Below, piece after piece: positions 13,090-20,706 of a DNA stretch of 23,563 bases. The stretch comes from Pedobacter sp. UBA5917 (GTDB lineage Bacteria > Bacteroidota > Bacteroidia > Sphingobacteriales > Sphingobacteriaceae). The translations under genes and the position numbers were made by a program. Positions within the stretch are counted from its first letter, which is position 1. Every line of letters begins with the position of its first letter. Below the pieces are notes generated by a model. The model made no database searches, was not told the DNA's origin, and saw nothing but the letters and a program-made list of their open reading frames with translations. The stretch is from assembly GCF_002432345.1 (NCBI RefSeq), contig NZ_DJDT01000207.1:1-23563 (forward strand), written 5' to 3'.

Positions 13090-14193
13090 CTATTTGTAAT
13101 TGAATACAGCATGTTGCGGCAGTACCCCTGTGGCAAAACTGAATTTAACCTTACCATCTGTCCCAACACAATAAGCAGTACCTGCTGTACCATTGTAGCT
13201 ATTTGCATCAGCAACCATTACTTCTTTACTGAACGGATTAATGGTTAATCCATAAATGATGTTTATGGTATGTCCATCGGTAATTAAACTCGAACTAAAT
13301 GCACCATTGGTAGTATTTAAGGCTTTGATATCGGGATTGCTATAAATATCTTTGGATACGTAAGCTGCAGAGCCGTTAATCGCAATAGCTCCCAGATCAT
13401 AACCATAAGAAGCTATTTTTGTATCGCTTACACTACTTATTCTATCCAATGATGGATTGTTATTAATGATATAATCGTTCCAGCATACCACAAACAGATC
13501 GCCATTATCAGCTGTCTGTATCCTTACCGGATTATTGTTTACAGTAATATCTTTTGTTTTGGTAAAGGTGGCCAGATCGATTACTGATACTTTGTTTTTA
13601 CCGCCGTTCTGATAGTAAGGATGTGATGAATTACATACATATAACTTTCCGTTGGCTACTGCCAATTGCTCTAATCCTTCTGAGAGCATAATTTCTCCAT
13701 CAATGGCCATTGATGCAGTATCAATACGGCTTACTTTCCCATCATAACGCGAAACGTATGCTTTATCCTTGTAAAAAGCCACGAACCTTGGGATATAACC
13801 ATCAGTTGCCGAATTAAAAGAAATCCTTTTTAACGATCTGCAGGTTTTAATGTCAATAATATCCAGGAAAGATTCTTTTTTACCCTGTATACCAGCCACA
13901 ACGCAGTACATTTTGCTTCCATACTGTTCTAAGTCGTTTGCGGTTTCACCTAACTCCGCATTATTTACCTGTTTATAATAATCGGCAACAGCAGTTTTTG
14001 TGGCAATATCGTAATAAGAGATGGCGCTGTTACCAATGCCCATTAACCCTTCGCAAAGCATATAAATACCTTTGGTCTCTGGTATCACCTGCGTTTTGTC
14101 GGCTATTTCAGCGCCATCTTTTTTGCAGGATGAAATGAAGAACACCACAATAGCGGCCAAAATTAAAATGTTGTTTCTGTAGAGATTTTTCAT
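13090..14193 (-). CDS. BtuG-like beta-propeller surface lipoprotein (second in operon)
   Basis: The 367-residue protein has a lipoprotein signal (ISSC, Cys23, then KKDG) and a propeller body. Blades are seen as GIYMLCEGLMGIGNSAISYYDI, GSKMYCVVAGIQGKKESFLDIIDIKT, DKAYVSRYDGKVSRIDT, GKLYVCNSSHPYYQNGGKNK, VSVIDLATFTKTKDITVNNN and INPFSKEVMVADANSYNG. The YVxxxxGxVSxIDT spacing is that of YVTN/YncE-type seven-bladed propellers, to which BtuG belongs. It lies 11 nt after the 14205 gene and aligns with it over its whole length by blade order, so the pair looks like a tandem duplication. Expected at the outer surface over BtuB2, binding corrinoid. Confidence 0.82.
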   Translation of the reverse strand: MKNLYRNNILILAAIVVFFISSCKKDGAEIADKTQVIPETKGIYMLCEGLMGIGNSAISYYDIATKTAVADYYKQVNNAELGETANDLEQYGSKMYCVVAGIQGKKESFLDIIDIKTCRSLKRISFNSATDGYIPRFVAFYKDKAYVSRYDGKVSRIDTASMAIDGEIMLSEGLEQLAVANGKLYVCNSSHPYYQNGGKNKVSVIDLATFTKTKDITVNNNPVRIQTADNGDLFVVCWNDYIINNNPSLDRISSVSDTKIASYGYDLGAIAINGSAAYVSKDIYSNPDIKALNTTNGAFSSSLITDGHTINIIYGLTINPFSKEVMVADANSYNGTAGTAYCVGTDGKVKFSFATGVLPQHAVFNYK

Positions 14194-14204
14194 ATGATTT
14201 AGAT

Positions 14205-15338
14205 TTAGTTTACAAATGCAATGTGGGCTGGGATATCGCCTGTGCTAACCGACCATTTGAGGCGGCCTTCGGGACTGTAACAATGTAATTTGCCCGGACT
14301 CACATAATCTTTAGCGTCGGTTACATAAACATCTTTGCTGATCGGGTTTACGGCTATACCATAAGGCACTTTGATATCTTTTTCGGTACCATCCATAATA
14401 AATTTTCGGTCCATTATGGTTTCGTCCTTTACATTGATCATGTTATAGGTTATCTTGTTCTTGCCTTCAATGTAATTCCATTCTGTGCTATAGATATAAG
14501 CGTAATCATCGTCTATCACCAGGTTACCTGCAGCAATATTGAATATCTTTTTAACCTGATCGCTCTGTGTATCAATAACAAAAAGTTTTGAGGGAATGGT
14601 ATAATAATCGCCACGCGAGGTAACATAAAGGTCGCCATAACTGTCTGCTTTAACACGGTCGAGGTTTATGGCTACTTCAATACGTTTAGTCTCGGTAAAA
14701 CTGGTTAGATCGATGACAGAAACGGTATGCTCGTAATCCGGCGGACTATAACCACCAGAGTTGGCCACATATAATTTATTGCCGATAATGGCCATTTCTT
14801 CGGGCTGCCGACCTACTTCAACTGTACGGTTTATTTTGAGGGCTGTAGTATCGATTTCGGCTACAATTCCATTTGGTGCCTTAGGATCGCCAACCTTGCC
14901 CAAATAAGCACTTACATAAGCCTTACCATTGCTAAAAGTAACATAACGGCAATTGGTGATATTGATCTGCCCGATCTTTTTTCCGGTTTTTACATTTAAG
15001 ACCTCAACCTTATTGGATATGTTAACCACCACATAAAGCTTAGTTCCATAACGGCCAATATCATTCCCCACATCGCCCAAACCTTTGGTTACCTCTGGAT
15101 TTACCTGGTTGTATAAATTGCGGGTGTAAATTCCATTTACCAGATCCATGTAATCTAAGGAGGCCTTGTTCATATTCATATTGCCTTCGTTAACCAGATA
15201 GAAACCTTTAATTGCAGACGTTGGCTCCGGCTCTACCCTGGTAATTTCTGATGGTAAGGGTTGCGGATCTTTTCTGCAGGCGCTGATAATGATCAACGGA
15301 AAAGCCAGGATAGTTATCAAAAACTTTAAATGTTTCAT
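14205..15338 (-). CDS. BtuG-like beta-propeller surface lipoprotein (first in operon)
   Basis: The 377-residue lipoprotein (lipobox ISAC, Cys21) has the clearest propeller repeats: GFYLVNEGNMNMNKASLDYM, GTKLYVVVNISNKVEVLNVK, GKAYVSAYLGKVGDPKAPNG, VAEIDTTALKINRTVEVGRQ, PEEMAIIGNKLYVANSGGYS, HTVSVIDLTSFTETKRIEV and VNPISKDVYVTDAKDYVSPG. Seven blades are plausible. This matches BtuG, the Bacteroides lipoprotein that binds B12 with very high affinity and partners BtuB. Its start codon overlaps the btuB2 stop by 4 nt (ATGA), so the receptor and this protein are translationally coupled, as expected for a stoichiometric complex. Best BtuG candidate in the window. Confidence 0.87.
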   Translation of the reverse strand: MKHLKFLITILAFPLIIISACRKDPQPLPSEITRVEPEPTSAIKGFYLVNEGNMNMNKASLDYMDLVNGIYTRNLYNQVNPEVTKGLGDVGNDIGRYGTKLYVVVNISNKVEVLNVKTGKKIGQINITNCRYVTFSNGKAYVSAYLGKVGDPKAPNGIVAEIDTTALKINRTVEVGRQPEEMAIIGNKLYVANSGGYSPPDYEHTVSVIDLTSFTETKRIEVAINLDRVKADSYGDLYVTSRGDYYTIPSKLFVIDTQSDQVKKIFNIAAGNLVIDDDYAYIYSTEWNYIEGKNKITYNMINVKDETIMDRKFIMDGTEKDIKVPYGIAVNPISKDVYVTDAKDYVSPGKLHCYSPEGRLKWSVSTGDIPAHIAFVN

Positions 15339-17371
15339 ATTTTATAGTTTAGGGTTAACCTGTAGTTTCTGCCGGGCATTGGGAAATTCGGAATGAGATC
15401 GTAGTATTGGTTAAGCAGGTTATTTATTTCGCCATTAATATTGATACTGCCTTTTTTTAACTTAAATTCATAACCAATGGCCGCATCGTGGGTGTACCAT
15501 GGTTCCATATAATTGTAAATGTTGTTTGCCTTTTGGTTGTAACGGAAACCGGTATAAATAAAACCGTAGTTGGCATGCCATTGATGATAATCCAGCTTAG
15601 CCAAAAAGGAACCACTGTTTTTGGGAATGTATGGAATCTGATCTTTGTAGGTTTCCTGCTGTTTCGAGGTAACATCAACCGCTTTTTGATAGGTATAATT
15701 GACGCCTAAATTAACCACCAGATGGTTTAAAGGCTCGAATGCTGTTTTGGCGTTAAGCTCTAAACCGCGTATATCAACCAAACCGATGTTGTACATAATC
15801 CAGCGGTACAGGTTGGCCCCTGGCTGTGCCACAATTTTATCTTTTATGCGGTTATAATAAATATCAGACTGGATATCGATAAACTTTAGTTTCCGGTTAT
15901 TAAAGTTTTTGAAATAAGTTACACCAACATTGTACTGTTTGGTATACTCGGGTCTTAACAGGGTATTACCGATAAAGGTATAGTACAGATCGTTAAAGGT
16001 GGGCATCCTGAAAATATCTTTGTAAAAAGCCCTGATCCTGATGTCATGATGTTTAAACACTTTCCACGAAAGCATTACCGTTGGACTGAATACCTGTTTA
16101 TTACCTGATGAGGAATAAACTTTTACGCGATCGTAAACACTTGTACTTAACACACTTGCCTGTACATTAAACTGTTCCAGTGTTAAAGATGAACTTAACA
16201 CATTTAAAAACGAGTTTCTACTTGGGTAAGCAAAGCGGTAAATATTGGCATCTAAGGTTTGGTAGGTATAATCAGATGCATACGCAGCTTCCCATATCGG
16301 GCTTATTCTGTATTTACCTGAAACAGACAGGTAAGCTTCCTGATCTTTAAAACGGTTATCTAAAAAACCGGTGGTAGTAACATAATCAGGATCAAGATAA
16401 CGTTGGTAGCTGTAAGTATATTTACCATTTAACAGTACGGTAAATTTATCCGATAGTTTTTTCTCAGCACTTCCCTGAACAAAGAAATCGCGATCCCAGA
16501 TTCTTTGTGTAAAATCAAACCTATTGGCAACAATTGCTCCCGGTAATCCCCTATCCGATAAGAATGAATAAGCCTGTACATTCCATTTTCCATTTCTAAG
16601 CTTGCCGAATAGTGCTGCCTGTAGGCGGAAACGTTCTACATCGCCATTATTTCTTACCGCAGTAGTGTCGAAAACACCGTTAGTGTACCTATATTTATAT
16701 TTCCCATCAGAATTGATATATTCGGTATTGATACTGGCGTGCAGTTTATCATTAATTTTGTACAGGTAAACCAATGATGGATTGATCAATCCGAACGATC
16801 CCGCTTTTAAGCCCAGTTCAATCTTTTGGTTTTCGTTTTTTTCAAAGTCAGGCTCTTTTGTTTTTAGGTAAATACTACTGGCCGAAGCGTAACCCTTTGC
16901 CGGAAGAAGTAATTCGGGCTTCTGAGCACTATATAAAGCAATTTCTTCGAGGTTATTCAGTGAAAACTTTCCCAAATCTACCTGTCCGTTCTGCGAATTG
17001 CCAATCTGGATACCGTCCAAAAAAACAGCGGTATGGTTAGTGCCCAAGCTGCGCACATTTACTGTTTTTAAACCTCCTATTCCACCATAATCTTTTAACT
17101 GTACACCAGAAAGATACCGGATGGCATCAGCAACCGATAAACTGTTGATCCTTTTAAGGTCTTCGGCTGATAAAATCTGAACAGGTGTTGGCGATTTACT
17201 CTGCTCCGTTAAGCGGTATTCCCTGATCTGGACTTCCTGAAGCTGCGTTGCTTTTTTGGTACTGTCTGTTTGCGCATGGCTATTTAAAGGCAATAGAAAT
17301 GCTATCCACAAAATGGAAGAATATATAAAAAACCGCATTTTGCCCGCAATGGCAGAATGTTTTTGAGTCAT
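15335..17371 (-). CDS. btuB: TonB-dependent outer-membrane receptor, BtuB-like (copy 2)
   Basis: From the chosen ATG the protein has 678 residues. A signal peptide ends near LLPLNSHAQ, followed by the TonB-box-like QLQEVQIREYR and a plug with LSVADAIRYLSGVQLKDYGG, VNVRSLGTNHTAVFLDGIQI and NNLEEIALYSAQ. The barrel ends MPGRNYRLTLNYKI. The frame is open to 17452, but that extension would cover the leader hairpin; the ATG at 17371 is also where the two receptor leaders align (CACAATC just upstream in both). It is first in a six-gene operon under cobalamin riboswitch 2. It is only distantly similar to the 7112 receptor, so the two may prefer different corrinoids or partners. Confidence 0.9.
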   Translation of the reverse strand: MTQKHSAIAGKMRFFIYSSILWIAFLLPLNSHAQTDSTKKATQLQEVQIREYRLTEQSKSPTPVQILSAEDLKRINSLSVADAIRYLSGVQLKDYGGIGGLKTVNVRSLGTNHTAVFLDGIQIGNSQNGQVDLGKFSLNNLEEIALYSAQKPELLLPAKGYASASSIYLKTKEPDFEKNENQKIELGLKAGSFGLINPSLVYLYKINDKLHASINTEYINSDGKYKYRYTNGVFDTTAVRNNGDVERFRLQAALFGKLRNGKWNVQAYSFLSDRGLPGAIVANRFDFTQRIWDRDFFVQGSAEKKLSDKFTVLLNGKYTYSYQRYLDPDYVTTTGFLDNRFKDQEAYLSVSGKYRISPIWEAAYASDYTYQTLDANIYRFAYPSRNSFLNVLSSSLTLEQFNVQASVLSTSVYDRVKVYSSSGNKQVFSPTVMLSWKVFKHHDIRIRAFYKDIFRMPTFNDLYYTFIGNTLLRPEYTKQYNVGVTYFKNFNNRKLKFIDIQSDIYYNRIKDKIVAQPGANLYRWIMYNIGLVDIRGLELNAKTAFEPLNHLVVNLGVNYTYQKAVDVTSKQQETYKDQIPYIPKNSGSFLAKLDYHQWHANYGFIYTGFRYNQKANNIYNYMEPWYTHDAAIGYEFKLKKGSININGEINNLLNQYYDLIPNFPMPGRNYRLTLNYKI

Positions 17372-17377
17372 TTTGAT

Positions 17378-17394
17378 TGTGAGTTTAACCCACA
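17378..17394 (-). promoter_or_regulatory. Conserved start-proximal hairpin in the btuB2 leader
   Basis: TGTGGG / CTCACA stem (one G-U), loop TTAAA on the minus strand, 6 nt before the ATG. Counterpart of 8983-8999 with an identical stem and a changed loop. Confidence 0.5.
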
Positions 17395-17443
17395 GCCAAC
17401 AGATGAAAAGAAATGAAATACGAAAACGTAAGTACATCACCCC

Positions 17444-17465
17444 TAGCTTCAATCCCCGAAAGCTA
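17444..17465 (-). promoter_or_regulatory. Conserved post-aptamer hairpin in the btuB2 leader
   Basis: Same 6-bp stem and 10-nt loop TCGGGGATTG as 9054-9075, within the 30-nt identical segment (17442-17471). Confidence 0.6.
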
Positions 17466-17478
17466 TGAAATATAATGC

Positions 17479-17648
17479 TAAGGCAGGTCTTCTGACTTAC
17501 TCCCGGGTTTCCGGCCTTCCCATCCCAACAAGTTGGAACAGTGGCAGATTGATTGGAAATCCGTTAAGGAGCTTACAGCTGCGGGACAGTTACAGATTTA
17601 CACTGTATTCCCTTTTAATTCCGGGTGTAAAACCGGAAACCAAAAGCG
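17479..17648 (-). ncRNA. Cobalamin riboswitch 2 (upstream of btuB2 operon)
   Basis: On the minus strand the aptamer core is nearly the same as riboswitch 1: GGTTTCCGGTT, AAAAGGGAATACAGTG, TGTAACTGTCCCGCAGCTGT, AAGCTC, and the 3' strand AAGTCAGAAGACCTGCC. The variable arm (about 17521-17570) differs in sequence, as expected for an aptamer-peripheral region. It should control the six-gene operon 15335-9819. As with copy 1, no terminator lies between aptamer and ATG. Confidence 0.95.
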
Positions 17649-17651
17649 CTG

Positions 17652-17659
17652 CAAAGGTA
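17652..17659 (-). promoter_or_regulatory. Putative -7 promoter element for riboswitch operon 2
   Basis: TACCTTTG (minus strand) matches TAnnTTTG exactly and lies at the same distance from the aptamer as the box of operon 1. Confidence 0.6.
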
Positions 17660-17743
17660 ACAAAATTAAACAACATGTAAAATGCGTGATGGAAAACGGT
17701 CTTTATAACAGAAAAACCTAAATTAGGAATCAAATTTTCGATC

Positions 17744-18991
17744 ATGAAAAGAATTTTAACCGTTGCATTATCGTTGATCAGTTTATCTGTTATGGCACAA
17801 AAAACCGATACCGTTTTCTTAAAGAAATTAATGGAAGGCAAACCAGAAATTTTTTCGGCCGTGCTTAATCACCCAGATCATAACCAGATACAGATTCTCT
17901 ACACCCAGATTAACCGCGATGCGAAGAACAAGCCCATATTTAAAACCTTCAGCTACAATTTAGATCCGCACCACTATTTCTACCCTGCCAGTACGGTTAA
18001 ACTTGCTGCGGTAATTTTTGCCTTGGAAAAGGTAAACCGTTTAAAGAATACGGGTTTAACTGCTAAAAGCACGATGATTACCGATAGTGCGTATAAAGGA
18101 CAAACGAAAGTTTTAAAAGATACCAGCGCTAAAAACGGACTGCCTTCTATTGAGCATTATGTAAAAAAAATCCTGCTTACCAGCGATAATGATGCTTTTA
18201 ACAGATTATTCGAATTCATTGGTCGTACCGAAATAAATGATAAGCTAAAAGCAAACGGATTAAACGATAGCCGGATTTTAAACCGTTTGGCCATTGGCGA
18301 CGCCGGCGAATCGGCCAAGCACACTAATCCTATTAAATTCTATAATGGTGATAATTTAGTGTACAGCCAGCCAGAGCAGTATGATCCAAAAGAATACGAA
18401 CTGCAATTAACCAACCTGGTGATGGGTAAAGGTTATATGGATAGTACTGATAAATTGATAAACAAACCTTTTAGTTTGGCTGGAAAAAATGCATTTGCCA
18501 TTAACGATCAGCAAAAGTTGATGCAAAAGCTGATTTTTCCGGAAGCATTCCCTGTTAAAGAAAGGTTTAACCTCACTGCCGAAGATTATAAGTTGATTTA
18601 TACCTACATGAGCAAATACCCAACGGAAAGCGATTTCCCAAAATACGATCCGAAAGAATTTTGGTCTACTTACGCAAAAATGCTCTATTATGGCCGCGAA
18701 CAGGTTACGCCTGATCCAAACATTAGGATATTTAATAAATATGGCGATAGCTACGGTTATATTATTGATAACTCCTATTTCGTTGATTTTAAAAACGGGA
18801 TAGAATATTTCCTTACTGCGGTTGTACAAAGCAATGAAGATGGCATTTACAATGATAATAAATACGAATACGATACGGTTTGTTTTCCTTTTATGAAAAA
18901 CCTGGGTAAAACCATTTATGATCTGGAATTAAATAGGACCAAAAAGCATCGACCAGATTTAAGTAAATTCAAAATGGATTACAAACATTAA
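17744..18991 (+). CDS. Secreted serine hydrolase (class A beta-lactamase-like fold)
   Basis: The 415-residue protein has a signal peptide (cleavage near VMAQ, residue 19) and the triad of active-site motifs of penicillin-recognising enzymes: SxxK at Ser83-Lys86 (YPASTVKLAAV), SDN at 147-149 (LLTSDNDAF) and a KxG-like KYG at 332-334 (FNKYGDSYGYIID). The spacing between SDN and KYG is longer than in class A beta-lactamases (about 185 residues), owing to an insertion at about 195-300. The usual ExxxN omega-loop signature is not obvious, so peptidase or esterase activity is as likely as beta-lactamase. It is divergent from riboswitch 2 and not visibly B12-related. Confidence 0.82.
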   Translation: MKRILTVALSLISLSVMAQKTDTVFLKKLMEGKPEIFSAVLNHPDHNQIQILYTQINRDAKNKPIFKTFSYNLDPHHYFYPASTVKLAAVIFALEKVNRLKNTGLTAKSTMITDSAYKGQTKVLKDTSAKNGLPSIEHYVKKILLTSDNDAFNRLFEFIGRTEINDKLKANGLNDSRILNRLAIGDAGESAKHTNPIKFYNGDNLVYSQPEQYDPKEYELQLTNLVMGKGYMDSTDKLINKPFSLAGKNAFAINDQQKLMQKLIFPEAFPVKERFNLTAEDYKLIYTYMSKYPTESDFPKYDPKEFWSTYAKMLYYGREQVTPDPNIRIFNKYGDSYGYIIDNSYFVDFKNGIEYFLTAVVQSNEDGIYNDNKYEYDTVCFPFMKNLGKTIYDLELNRTKKHRPDLSKFKMDYKH

Positions 18992-19096
18992 AACCTTTCT
19001 TCCTCTTTTGGGTTTATAGCCTATAAATTGTATAAAAAACTATACATTAATTAAAAAATAATATATTCGCATTTCAAATAGAAGAATACATCTCTA

Positions 19097-20500
19097 ATGG
19101 CTAAATTATTAATAATTGACGATGAGCGTGCGATAAGGAGTACCTTACGCGAAATTCTGGAGTATGAAAATTATGATGTTGAAGATATCGATAATGGTAT
19201 CGACGGCCTCGAAATGATCAAAAAAGGAAATTTCGACCTGGTGCTCTGCGATATCAAGATGAACAAGATGGACGGTATGGAAGTGCTCGAACAGGCACAG
19301 ATCATTAAACCCGACCTTCCTTTCATTATGATTTCCGGTCATGGAACAGTTGAAACCGCCATCGAAGCCAGTAAAAAAGGAGCCTTCGATTTCATTTCGA
19401 AACCACCTGATTTAAACCGTTTACTCATCACAGTACGTAATGGTTTAGACCGTGGAAATTTGGTTACCGAAACCAAGGTTTTAAAACGCAAAGCCAGTAA
19501 AACCCGCGAAATTTTAGGGGAATCAGAAAGTATTTCTAAAATTAAGGAAACTATCGAGCGTGTTGCCCCAACCGAAGCTCGTGTACTCATTACAGGCGCA
19601 AACGGTAGTGGTAAAGAACTGGTAGCCCGTTGGTTGCACGAAAAATCGAACCGTGCCGATAGCCCGTTAATTGAGGTAAACTGTGCTGCAATTCCTTCCG
19701 AATTAATTGAAAGTGAACTATTTGGACACGAAAAAGGTTCATTTACTTCGGCCGTTAAGCAACGTATCGGTAAATTTGAACTGGCGAATGGCGGAACTTT
19801 ATTTCTGGATGAGATTGGGGACATGAGTTTATCGGCCCAGGCAAAGGTTTTACGTGCCCTGCAGGAACATAAAATATCACGCGTTGGTGGCGAAAAGGAA
19901 ATTGAGGTAAATGTACGCGTATTGGCAGCAACCAATAAAGATCTTTTAAAGGAAATTGAAGATGGTAACTTCCGTATGGACTTGTATCACCGTTTAAATG
20001 TAATCAATATCCATGTTCCGCACTTAACAGAACGTACTGACGATATTCCGGTTATTGCGCAGAACTTTTTAGAAAGTATATGCAGTGATTACGGTATGCC
20101 GGTTAAAAAAATAAATGATGGCGGTATGACAGCTTTACAAGCATTACCATGGACTGGTAACGTGCGTGAGCTGCACAATATGATTGAGCGTTTAATTATT
20201 TTGAGTGATAAGGTAATTACCGAAAATGATGTGAGGGCATTTGCCAACCCGGGCGGAGGAACAAATATCGGTGCAGCAACAAGTGCACAGATTGCCGGCG
20301 CAGGTGGCTCTGCATTAACTTCATCATTCGATTCGTTCAATAATTTCCAGGATTATAAAGACCATGCCGAACGTGAGTTTATCAAATTCAAACTGGAAAA
20401 AAACAATTGGAACGTATCAAAAACTGCTGATGAAATTGATATCCAAAGAAGTCACTTATACAGCAAAATCGAGAAATTCGGTTTAAAAAGAGCTGAGTAA
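19097..20500 (+). CDS. NtrC-family sigma-54-type response regulator, variant GAFTGA loop
   Basis: The 467-residue protein has a receiver domain (1-120; acidic Asp8/Asp9, phospho-acceptor Asp52, Lys102), an AAA+ domain with Walker A GANGSGKE (167-174) and Walker B GGTLFLDEIGD (232-242), the motif ENVRVLAATNKDL-type sensor region, and a C-terminal Fis helix-turn-helix (VSKTADEIDIQRSHLYSKI). The sigma-54 contact loop GAFTGA reads GSFTSA (214-219). A Ser- and Gly-rich linker (about 385-415) precedes the HTH. No sensor kinase gene lies beside it, so its partner is encoded elsewhere. Regulon unknown. It is preceded by 105 bp with a possible promoter but no clear consensus. Confidence 0.9.
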   Translation: MAKLLIIDDERAIRSTLREILEYENYDVEDIDNGIDGLEMIKKGNFDLVLCDIKMNKMDGMEVLEQAQIIKPDLPFIMISGHGTVETAIEASKKGAFDFISKPPDLNRLLITVRNGLDRGNLVTETKVLKRKASKTREILGESESISKIKETIERVAPTEARVLITGANGSGKELVARWLHEKSNRADSPLIEVNCAAIPSELIESELFGHEKGSFTSAVKQRIGKFELANGGTLFLDEIGDMSLSAQAKVLRALQEHKISRVGGEKEIEVNVRVLAATNKDLLKEIEDGNFRMDLYHRLNVINIHVPHLTERTDDIPVIAQNFLESICSDYGMPVKKINDGGMTALQALPWTGNVRELHNMIERLIILSDKVITENDVRAFANPGGGTNIGAATSAQIAGAGGSALTSSFDSFNNFQDYKDHAEREFIKFKLEKNNWNVSKTADEIDIQRSHLYSKIEKFGLKRAE

Positions 20501-20502
20501 TT

Positions 20503-20631
20503 AAGTTGAAAAGTTAGAAGGTTGGAATGTTCAAAGGTTATCCAGACAATATTCCAACCTTTCTAAATTCAAATGTTGCAATATTAGATCCATCTTTGGC
20601 AACCAACGGAACATTGCAACTTTTCAACCTT
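20503..20631. repeat. Nested dyad in the convergent intergenic region
   Basis: Outer arms AAGTTGAAAAGTT (20503-20515) and AACTTTTCAACCTT (20618-20631), inner arms AGAAGGTTGGAAT (20516-20528) and ATTCCAACCTTTCT (20551-20564). It sits between two convergent genes and could act as a bidirectional transcript end, although T-runs are lacking. The remaining DNA to 20706 shows nothing. Confidence 0.5.
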
Positions 20632-20706
20632 AAAACAATCCAACATCCCCTTCTAATAACATAAACACGAGCTTTACAATATTTAAACGCATCAACACAC
20701 CAACCT

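Noticed and set aside
17372..17452. N-terminal extension of btuB2 to 17452
   Set aside because: The extension covers the leader segments conserved with btuB1 and puts extra residues before the signal peptide.
19339..19935. A long open frame antisense to the response regulator
   Set aside because: The sense strand has clear receiver and AAA+ motifs; the antisense product shows no recognisable pattern and is a codon-bias shadow.
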